A DNA stretch of 5,833 bases from contig JANMCC010000334.1 of the NCBI GenBank assembly GCA_031360885.1, positions 1-5,833 on the forward strand. Reading direction: 5' to 3'. Every line of letters begins with the position of its first letter. The first letter of the stretch is position 1. This DNA comes from Schlegelella_A sp031360885 (GTDB taxonomy: Bacteria; Pseudomonadota; Gammaproteobacteria; Burkholderiales; Burkholderiaceae_C). The translations under genes were made by a program, and so were the position numbers. Positions 1 to 5,426 of this stretch are shown here, one piece after another. The notes under the pieces were generated by a model. The model did not search any database. It had not been told where the DNA came from and saw only the letters and a program-made list of their open reading frames with translations.

Positions 1-417
1 GTGCGCGACCTGATCGTCGACATGACGCAGTTCTTCAAGCAGTACGAGTCGATCAAGCCCTACCTGATCAACGACGAGGTTCCGCCCGAGAAGGAGCGGC
101 TGCAGTCGCCCGAGGAGCGCGAGGAGCTGAACGGCCTGTACGAGTGCATCCTCTGCGCGAGCTGCTCCACCGCCTGCCCGAGCTTCTGGTGGAACCCCGA
201 CAAGTTCGTCGGCCCGGCCGGGCTGCTGCAGGCCTACCGCTTCATTTCCGACAGCCGCGACCAGGCGACCGGCGCGCGCCTCGACAACCTCGAGGACCCG
301 TACCGCCTGTTCCGCTGCCACACGATCATGAACTGCGTCGACGTCTGTCCCAAGGGCCTGAATCCGACGCGCGCCATCGGCAAGATCAAGGAGCTGATGG
401 TGAGGCGCGCAGTCTGA
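1..417 (+). CDS. sdhB: Succinate dehydrogenase iron-sulfur subunit SdhB (5' end missing)
   Basis: This is the iron-sulfur subunit of respiratory complex II, which passes electrons from the FAD of SdhA to ubiquinone at the inner membrane. Only the last 138 residues are in the window. The GTG at base 1 is an internal codon, because the fragment lines up with E. coli SdhB from about residue 100 and ends at the usual C-terminus (KELMVRRAV). The N-terminal [2Fe-2S] domain therefore lies upstream. Visible cysteines are C49, C52, C55 and C59, then C106, C112 and C116. By homology C49/C52/C55/C116 hold the [4Fe-4S] cluster and C59/C106/C112 the [3Fe-4S] cluster. Quinone-site residues known from E. 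coli are present: P60, W63, W64, H107 and I109. The residue just before C55 is Ser where I remember Cys in E. coli. The TGA stop overlaps the next gene's ATG (TGATG). The identification is essentially certain. Confidence 0.97.
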   Translation: MRDLIVDMTQFFKQYESIKPYLINDEVPPEKERLQSPEEREELNGLYECILCASCSTACPSFWWNPDKFVGPAGLLQAYRFISDSRDQATGARLDNLEDPYRLFRCHTIMNCVDVCPKGLNPTRAIGKIKELMVRRAV

Positions 418-767
418 TGCGAAGCGCGCCTGCCATCGGCGAACCGTCGAGCTCGGCGCGCCCGATCGACGCCGCGGCGTTCAGCAAGCTGCGCTGGCGC
501 TGCCGGCGCGGCCTGCTCGAGAACGACATCCTGATCGACCGGCTCTTCACCCGCGCCGCTCCGGTCACGCAGGCCGAAGCGAACGGCCTCTATCTGCTGA
601 TGGAGCTGGCCGACAACGACCTGCTCGATCTCTTTCTCGGCCGCCAGAAGCCGACCGCGAACCTCGACAGGCCCGAGGTTCATCAGGTGCTCGAGGCCGT
701 CAGGGCGCAGGGGACAAGGCCCGACAACCGTTTGTCTTCCGTCACTTTTTCGAGGACCTCGTCATGA
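417..767 (+). CDS. sdhE: SdhE family FAD assembly factor (succinate dehydrogenase assembly factor 2, YgfY-like)
   Basis: This small cytosolic protein belongs to the family that promotes covalent FAD attachment to SdhA. The hallmark RGxxE motif is present as RGLLEND (R31 to E35), followed by ILIDRLF and a helical core with the family-like stretch LYLLMELADNDLLDLFLGR (about residues 58-76). The family is usually about 80-95 residues, while this ORF has 116. About 20 residues precede the conserved core and an 18-residue Ser/Thr/Arg-rich tail follows LEAVRAQ. The start is the ATG that overlaps the sdhB TGA by one base; no other Met lies before the motif, and a GAGG sits 11 bases upstream. The stop overlaps the start of the citrate synthase gene (ATGA). 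Its place between sdhB and gltA fits the role. Function is well supported by motif plus context; the exact N-terminus is less sure. Confidence 0.92.
   Translation: MRSAPAIGEPSSSARPIDAAAFSKLRWRCRRGLLENDILIDRLFTRAAPVTQAEANGLYLLMELADNDLLDLFLGRQKPTANLDRPEVHQVLEAVRAQGTRPDNRLSSVTFSRTSS
752..756 (+). promoter_or_regulatory. Ribosome binding site of gltA
   Basis: GAGGA lies inside the last codons of sdhE, 7 bases before the ATG at 764. It supports this ATG as the gltA start and indicates that gltA can recruit ribosomes itself as well as being coupled to sdhE. Confidence 0.6.
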
Positions 768-2077
768 CCCCGTCGGACGTCAAAGCCACCCTTTCGTTCT
801 CGGATGGAAGTCCGAGCATGGACCTGCCCATCTACAAGGGCACGATCGGCCCGGATGTCATCGACATCCGCAAGCTCTACGGCCAGACCGGCAAGTTCAC
901 GTACGACCCGGGGTTCCTCTCGACCGCGTCGTGCAACTCGACCATCACCTACATCGACGGCGACAAGGGCGAGCTGCTGTACCGCGGCTATCCGATCGAG
1001 CAGCTCGCCACCCAGTGCGACTACCTCGAGACCTGCTACCTGCTGCTCAACGGCGAGCTGCCGAGCGCGACCGAGAAGGCCGACTTCACGCATCTCGTCA
1101 CCCACCATACGATGGTCAACGAGCAGATGCAGTTCTTCCTGCGCGGCTTTCGCCGCGACGCGCATCCGATGGCGATCCTGACCGGGCTGGTGGGCGGGCT
1201 CTCGGCCTTCTATCACGACAGCACCGACATCCACAACGCCGAGCACCGCGCAATCTCGGCGATCCGCCTGATCGCCAAGATGCCGACGCTGGTCTCGATG
1301 GCCTACAAGTACACGGTCGGCCAGCCCTACATCTATCCGAAGAACGATCTCTCGTACGCCGGCAACTTCATGCGCATGATGTTCGCCACGCCGTGCGAGG
1401 ACTACAACCCGAACGAGGTGCTGGTGCGGGCGATGGACCGGATCTTCATCCTCCATGCCGACCACGAGCAGAACGCCTCGACCTCGACGGTGCGCCTGTG
1501 CGGCTCCTCCGGCACCAACCCGTTCGCGGCGATCGCCGCCGGCGTGGCCTGCCTCTGGGGCCCGGCGCACGGCGGCGCCAACGAGGCGGCGCTCAACATG
1601 CTCGAGGACGTACAGAAGATGGGCGGGGTCGAGAAGATCGGCGAGTTCATCAAGCAGGTCAAGGACAAGAACTCGGGCATCAAGCTGATGGGCTTCGGCC
1701 ACCGCGTCTACAAGAACTACGACCCGCGTGCCAAGCTGATGCGCGAGACCTGCCACGAGGTGCTCGACACGCTCGGCCTGCACGACGACCCGATCTTCAA
1801 GCTGGCGATGGCGCTGGAGAAGATCGCCCTCGAGGACGAGTACTTCGTGGCGCGCAAGCTCTATCCGAACGTCGACTTCTATTCGGGCATCGTGCAGCGG
1901 GCGATCGGCATTCCGGTGAGCCTGTTCACCGCCATCTTCGCCCTGGCGCGCACGGTCGGCTGGATCGCCCAGCTCAACGAGATGATCGGCGACCCGGAAT
2001 ACAAGATCGGCCGGCCGCGCCAGCTCTACAACGGCGCCGCGCAGCGCAGCGTCAAGGCGATCGCCGAACGCGGCTGA
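764..2077 (+). CDS. gltA: Citrate synthase, type II (hexameric, NADH-regulated form)
   Basis: Citrate synthase condenses acetyl-CoA and oxaloacetate to citrate, the entry step of the TCA cycle, in the cytosol. The 437-residue product is close to the 427 residues of E. coli GltA and aligns along its whole length. The catalytic triad is H269 (in GPAHGGANE), H313 (in GFGHRVYKNYDPR, the family signature) and D371 (in PNVDFYSG). The N-terminal domain typical of Gram-negative type II enzymes is present. Several positions tied to NADH inhibition in E. coli are kept: Y150, R168, K172 and C211 (E. coli Y145, R163, K167, C206). The residue matching E. coli R109 is His here (H114). The ATG overlaps the sdhE stop by 4 bases and has a GAGGA site before it, so expression should follow the sdh operon. 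A hairpin after the gene probably ends this transcript. The reading frame is intact and the identification is certain. Confidence 0.98.
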   Translation: MTPSDVKATLSFSDGSPSMDLPIYKGTIGPDVIDIRKLYGQTGKFTYDPGFLSTASCNSTITYIDGDKGELLYRGYPIEQLATQCDYLETCYLLLNGELPSATEKADFTHLVTHHTMVNEQMQFFLRGFRRDAHPMAILTGLVGGLSAFYHDSTDIHNAEHRAISAIRLIAKMPTLVSMAYKYTVGQPYIYPKNDLSYAGNFMRMMFATPCEDYNPNEVLVRAMDRIFILHADHEQNASTSTVRLCGSSGTNPFAAIAAGVACLWGPAHGGANEAALNMLEDVQKMGGVEKIGEFIKQVKDKNSGIKLMGFGHRVYKNYDPRAKLMRETCHEVLDTLGLHDDPIFKLAMALEKIALEDEYFVARKLYPNVDFYSGIVQRAIGIPVSLFTAIFALARTVGWIAQLNEMIGDPEYKIGRPRQLYNGAAQRSVKAIAERG

Positions 2078-2102
2078 GCCGCCGGCGGGCAGGCAGCGCG
2101 GC

Positions 2103-2129
2103 GAGAGGGGCACGCGACGTGCCCCTCTT
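2103..2129 (+). terminator. Hairpin after gltA, probable terminator of the sdh-gltA operon
   Basis: A perfect 11-bp inverted repeat (2104-2114 with 2118-2128) has a CGA loop, plus one outer G-T pair. The stem is G/C-rich with GGGGCAC at its heart. Only a poor T tract follows (TCGTTC), so it is not a textbook intrinsic terminator. Its position 26 bases after the gltA stop and before a likely leuC promoter makes operon separation or 3'-end protection the best reading. Confidence 0.65.
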
Positions 2130-2146
2130 CGTTCCTGCAGCGCACC

Positions 2147-2152
2147 TAGAAT
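2147..2152 (+). promoter_or_regulatory. Candidate -10 element of the leuC promoter
   Basis: TAGAAT matches the sigma-70 -10 consensus at 5 of 6 bases. It ends 7 bases before the leuC GTG, so transcription would begin at or right beside that start codon. No convincing -35 hexamer is present at 16-18 bases spacing, where the sequence overlaps the terminator stem, and there is no extended -10 TG. The call rests on the hexamer, the gap position and the change of operon. Confidence 0.45.
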
Positions 2153-2159
2153 CGACCGG

Positions 2160-3572
2160 GTGACGAACCGAACCCTCTACGACAAGCTGTGGGACGAGCA
2201 CGTCGTCCGGACCGAGGACGACGGCACCGCGCTGCTCTACATCGACCGCCACCTCGTCCACGAGGTGACGAGCCCGCAGGCCTTCGACGGCATCGAGCAG
2301 GCCGGGCGCAAGGTCTGGCGCGTCTCGGCCAACCTGGCGGTGAGCGACCACAACGTGCCCACGACCGACCGCTCGCACGGCATCGCCGATCCGATTTCGA
2401 AGCTCCAGGTCGACACGCTCGACGCCAACTGCGACAAATGGGGCGTCACCCAGTTCAAGATGAACGACCTTCGCCAGGGCATCGTCCACGTGATAGGCCC
2501 GGAGCAGGGCGCCACGCTGCCCGGCATGACCGTCGTCTGCGGCGACTCGCACACCTCCACCCACGGTGCATTCGGCGCGCTTGCGCACGGCATCGGCACG
2601 AGCGAGGTCGAGCACGTGCTGGCGACCCAGACGCTGCTCGCGCGCAAGGCAAAGAACATGCTGGTCCGGGTCGAGGGGAAGCTCCCGCGCGGCTGCTCGG
2701 CCAAGGACATCGCGCTGGCGATCATCGGCACGATCGGCACCGCCGGCGGCACCGGCTACACGATCGAATTCGCCGGCTCGGCGATCCGCGCCCTGTCGAT
2801 GGAAGGCCGGATGACGGTCTGCAACATGGCGATCGAGGCCGGCGCCCGTGCCGGGCTCGTGGGCGTGGACGAGACGACCCTGGCCTACGTGAAAGGCCGG
2901 CCGTACACGCCGGCAGGCCTGGAGTGGGACGCGGCCGTGCGCTACTGGAAGGGGTTTCATTCCGACCCCGGCGCGCACTGGGACCGCATCGTCGAGATCG
3001 ACGCGAGCCTGCTCGTGCCGCAAGTGACCTGGGGCACCTCGCCGGAGATGGTCACCTCGATCGACGAGCGCGTGCCCGATCCCGAGCGCGAGAAGGACGC
3101 GGGCAAGCGCGACGCGATCGAGCGCGCGCTCAAGTACATGGCGCTCGAGCCCAACCAGCGGATAGACGACATCCGCATCGACAAGGTCTTCATCGGCTCG
3201 TGCACCAACTCGCGGATCGAGGACCTGCGCGAGGCCGCGGCGGTGGTCCGCCGCCTCGGCCGCCGGATCGCCGGCAACGTCAAGCTCGCCCTGGTGGTGC
3301 CGGGCTCGGGGCTGGTCAAGAAGCAGGCCGAGCTGGAAGGGCTGGACCTCGTGTTCAAGGGCGCCGGCTTCGAGTGGCGCGAACCCGGCTGCTCGATGTG
3401 CCTGGCCATGAACGCCGACCGGCTCGAGCCGGGCGAGCGTTGCGCCGCGACCAGCAACCGCAACATCGAAGGCCGCCAGGGGGCGGGCGGACGCACCCAT
3501 CTGGTCAGCCCGGCGATGGCGGCGGCGGCCGCGATCGAAGGGCATTTCGTCGACGTCCGCCGACTGTCCTGA
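2160..3572 (+). CDS. leuC: 3-isopropylmalate dehydratase large subunit LeuC
   Basis: LeuC is the large subunit of isopropylmalate isomerase, an aconitase-family enzyme that with LeuD converts 2-isopropylmalate to 3-isopropylmalate in leucine synthesis. The 470 residues match the family length (466 in E. coli). The [4Fe-4S] ligands are C348 (in IGSCTNSR) and C411 and C414 (in GCSMC). Other aconitase-fold landmarks are VVCGDSHTSTHGAFG (about 125-139) and GTSEVEHVLATQTL (about 146-159). The GTG start is chosen because translation from it gives the normal N-terminus (TLYDKLWDEHVV) and no upstream start fits. No Shine-Dalgarno is visible before it, and a TAGAAT box sits just upstream, so the mRNA may be leaderless. 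leuD follows after a single base. There is no damage to the frame and identification is certain. Confidence 0.98.
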   Translation: MTNRTLYDKLWDEHVVRTEDDGTALLYIDRHLVHEVTSPQAFDGIEQAGRKVWRVSANLAVSDHNVPTTDRSHGIADPISKLQVDTLDANCDKWGVTQFKMNDLRQGIVHVIGPEQGATLPGMTVVCGDSHTSTHGAFGALAHGIGTSEVEHVLATQTLLARKAKNMLVRVEGKLPRGCSAKDIALAIIGTIGTAGGTGYTIEFAGSAIRALSMEGRMTVCNMAIEAGARAGLVGVDETTLAYVKGRPYTPAGLEWDAAVRYWKGFHSDPGAHWDRIVEIDASLLVPQVTWGTSPEMVTSIDERVPDPEREKDAGKRDAIERALKYMALEPNQRIDDIRIDKVFIGSCTNSRIEDLREAAAVVRRLGRRIAGNVKLALVVPGSGLVKKQAELEGLDLVFKGAGFEWREPGCSMCLAMNADRLEPGERCAATSNRNIEGRQGAGGRTHLVSPAMAAAAAIEGHFVDVRRLS

Positions 3573-3573
3573 C

Positions 3574-4221
3574 ATGGAAGCCTTTCACGTCCACACCGGC
3601 CTGGTCGCCCCGATGGATCGGGAGAACGTCGATACCGACGCGATCATTCCCAAGCAGTTCCTGAAGTCGATCAGGAAGTCGGGCTTCGGCCCCAACCTGT
3701 TCGACGAGTGGCGCTACCTCGACCACGGCGAGCCGGGGCAGGACCCGCGCACGCGCCGGCCCAACCCCGACTTCGTGCTCAACCAGCCGCGCTACGAGGG
3801 CGCTTCGGTCCTGCTGGCGCGCAAGAACTTCGGCTGCGGCTCGTCGCGCGAGCATGCGCCGTGGGCTCTGCAGCAGTTCGGCTTTCGCGCCCTGGTCGCG
3901 CCGAGTTATGCCGACATCTTCTTCAACAACTGCTTCAAGAACGGCCTGCTGCCGATCGTCCTCTCGGAGCACCAGGTGTCCGCGCTGTTCGACGAGGCCA
4001 AGGCCTTCGTCGGCTACCGGTTGACGATCGACCTCGAACGCCAGGTCGTGGTCAAGCCCGACGGCGGCGAGCTTGCCTTCGAGGTCGAGCCGTTTCGCAA
4101 GTACTGCCTGCTCGGCGGCTACGACGACATCGCGCTCACCTTGCGACATGCCGACACCATCCGCGCCTTCGAGGCGGAGCGGTTGCTGAAGCAGCCGTGG
4201 CTCGCCACGACCGTCCGATGA
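3574..4221 (+). CDS. leuD: 3-isopropylmalate dehydratase small subunit LeuD
   Basis: LeuD supplies the swivelling small domain of isopropylmalate isomerase and pairs with LeuC to complete the active site. The 215-residue length is normal for the proteobacterial form. Landmarks are NVDTDAIIPKQFLK (18-31), the substrate-loop region GFGPNLFDEWRY (37-48), and the signature GCGSSREHAPWAL (87-99). The ATG lies one base after the leuC stop and has no clear ribosome site, so translation probably depends on ribosomes finishing leuC. That would help keep the two subunits in step. Its TGA overlaps the leuB ATG. In some Burkholderiales, as I recall, a small lipoprotein (entericidin-like) gene sits between leuC and leuD; there is no room for one here. 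Confidence 0.98.
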   Translation: MEAFHVHTGLVAPMDRENVDTDAIIPKQFLKSIRKSGFGPNLFDEWRYLDHGEPGQDPRTRRPNPDFVLNQPRYEGASVLLARKNFGCGSSREHAPWALQQFGFRALVAPSYADIFFNNCFKNGLLPIVLSEHQVSALFDEAKAFVGYRLTIDLERQVVVKPDGGELAFEVEPFRKYCLLGGYDDIALTLRHADTIRAFEAERLLKQPWLATTVR

Positions 4222-5339
4222 AGATCGCGATCCTCCCCGGCGACGGCATCGGCACGGAGATCGTCGCCCAGGCCGAGCGGGTGATGGGCGCGCTCGACCT
4301 GCGCTTCGAGACCGAGCATGCGCTGGTCGGCGGCGCGGCCTACGAGGCGCACGGCCACCCGCTGCCCGAAGCGACGCTGGCGCTGGCCAAGGCCGCCGAC
4401 GCAGTGCTGTTCGGCGCGGTCGGCGACTGGAAGTACGACAAGCTCGAGCGGGCGCTGCGCCCCGAGCAGGCGATCCTCGGCCTGCGCAAGTCGCTGGGCC
4501 TGTTCGCCAACTTCCGCCCGGCGATCTGCTACACCGAGCTCACCGCGGCGTCGAGCCTCAAGCCCGAGCTGGTCGGCGGCCTCGACATCCTGATCATCCG
4601 CGAGCTCACCGGCGACATCTACTTCGGCCAGCCGCGCGGCCGGCGAAGCGCGCCCGACGGCGCCTTCCCCGGCGCCGAGGAGGCGTTCGACACGATGCGC
4701 TACACGCGCCCGGAGATCGAGCGCATCGCCCACGTCGCCTTCAAGGCGGCTCGAAAGCGCAGCAAGCGGCTGACCAGCGTCGACAAGGCCAACGTGCTCG
4801 AGACCTTCCAGTTCTGGAAGGACGTCGTCACCGAGGTTCATGCCCAGTACCCCGACGTCGCCCTCGACCACATGTACGTCGACAACGCGGCGATGCAGCT
4901 GGTGCGGGCGCCGAAGAAGTTCGACGTGGTCGTCACCGGCAACATGTTCGGCGACATCCTGTCGGACGAGGCGGCGATGCTCACCGGTTCGATCGGCATG
5001 CTGCCCTCGGCCTCGCTCGACGCCCACGGCAAGGGCCTGTACGAGCCCAGCCACGGCAGCGCCCCCGACATCGCGGGCAAGGACCTGGCCAATCCGCTGG
5101 CTACAATTCTGTCCGTCGCCATGATGCTTCGTTTCACCCTCAACCAGCCGGAAGCCGCCGCTCGCATCGAGCAGGCAGTGCAGGCCGTGCTCGCCTCCGG
5201 GCTGCGCACGGCCGACATCTGGGCCGAGGGCGGCACGAAGGTCGGCTCGCGTGCCATGGGTGACGCGGTCGTCGCCGCGCTGGCTCGGACGACGGCGACA
5301 AACGCCGTCGGCACCAAAAAGGCGATCACCAAGAGCTAG
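4218..5339 (+). CDS. leuB: 3-isopropylmalate dehydrogenase LeuB
   Basis: LeuB oxidises and decarboxylates 3-isopropylmalate to 2-oxoisocaproate using NAD+, the third step of the leucine branch. The N-terminus MKIAILPGDGIG is typical and fixes the start at the ATG overlapping the leuD stop (ATGA). Residues expected to bind substrate or metal by homology are R90, R100, R128, Y135, K190, D222, D246 and D250. The NAD-binding stretch is GSAPDIAGKDLANP (280-293), with D284 at the position linked to NAD rather than NADP use. The protein is 373 residues, while relatives of this type end near residue 355. The last 18 residues (after VVAAL) are extra, Ala/Thr/Lys-rich, and their DNA carries an 8-bp hairpin. 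The stop is TAG, whereas the other five stops here are TGA. Context excludes tartrate or isocitrate dehydrogenase. Confidence 0.97.
   Translation: MKIAILPGDGIGTEIVAQAERVMGALDLRFETEHALVGGAAYEAHGHPLPEATLALAKAADAVLFGAVGDWKYDKLERALRPEQAILGLRKSLGLFANFRPAICYTELTAASSLKPELVGGLDILIIRELTGDIYFGQPRGRRSAPDGAFPGAEEAFDTMRYTRPEIERIAHVAFKAARKRSKRLTSVDKANVLETFQFWKDVVTEVHAQYPDVALDHMYVDNAAMQLVRAPKKFDVVVTGNMFGDILSDEAAMLTGSIGMLPSASLDAHGKGLYEPSHGSAPDIAGKDLANPLATILSVAMMLRFTLNQPEAAARIEQAVQAVLASGLRTADIWAEGGTKVGSRAMGDAVVAALARTTATNAVGTKKAITKS
5102..5107 (+). promoter_or_regulatory. Candidate -10 element inside leuB
   Basis: TACAAT matches the sigma-70 -10 consensus at 5 of 6 bases and has the form often seen in betaproteobacterial promoters. 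It lies in the leuB codons GCT ACA ATT, which are unusual in a region that otherwise prefers GCC/GCG, ACC/ACG and ATC. Transcription would start near 5114, about 310 bases before the asd ATG. No -35 match is visible at the right spacing. This is a tentative internal promoter for asd. Confidence 0.3.
5290..5310 (+). repeat. Perfect 8-bp hairpin in the leuB 3' end
   Basis: CGACGGCG (5290-5297) pairs with CGCCGTCG (5303-5310) around an ACAAA loop. It lies within the extra C-terminal codons of leuB. An A run rather than a T run follows, so it does not look like an intrinsic terminator on the + strand. It could shield the leuCDB message from 3' decay. Confidence 0.5.
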
Positions 5340-5355
5340 TCCGCTCCGGTTCGTC

Positions 5356-5421
5356 GTGCCCTGTCCTCCGGCCCGATGGCCGGGTGGAACGAAGGAAACC
5401 CCACACTTCAACTCAGGGCAC
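5356..5421 (+). promoter_or_regulatory. Possible folded leader of asd
   Basis: GTGCCCTG (5356-5363) is the exact reverse complement of CAGGGCAC (5414-5421). Between them sits a second hairpin, CCGGCC (5368-5373) with GGCCGG (5378-5383) and a CGAT loop. The right arm of the outer stem contains AGGG (5415-5418), the likely asd ribosome site 8 bases before the ATG. Folding would therefore mask translation of asd. No known riboswitch class was recognised, and chance pairing in G/C-rich DNA is a real alternative. Confidence 0.3.
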
Positions 5422-5426
5422 AAGCG

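Noticed and set aside
1..3. GTG at base 1 as the sdhB start
   Set aside because: It falls at about residue 100 of the family alignment. The [2Fe-2S] domain must be upstream, so this is a window cut and not a truncated gene.
683..2113. Long open frame on the minus strand opposite gltA (476 codons)
   Set aside because: It is a shadow of the G/C-rich codon pattern of gltA. The predicted protein is Val/Arg/Asp/His-rich with no recognisable domain, and similar shadows lie opposite leuC and leuB.
2052..3575. Minus-strand open frame opposite leuC (507 codons)
   Set aside because: It covers leuC almost exactly and has the composition of an antisense shadow. leuC itself carries all catalytic motifs.
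2189..3664. Plus-strand open frame in a second frame across leuC (491 codons)
   Set aside because: Arg/Gly/His-rich frame-shifted reading of leuC with no family resemblance.
5376..5378. Upstream in-frame ATG as the asd start
   Set aside because: It has no ribosome site and would add 17 residues not present in E. coli Asd. The ATG at 5427 gives exact agreement in numbering up to C135.
4119..5423. Minus-strand open frame opposite leuB (434 codons)
   Set aside because: Same shadow effect; no motif, and no promoter or ribosome site for it was seen.
5340..5426. Lysine riboswitch or leader peptide before asd
   Set aside because: The gap is far too short for the lysine riboswitch, and no short ORF with runs of regulatory codons and its own stop is present.
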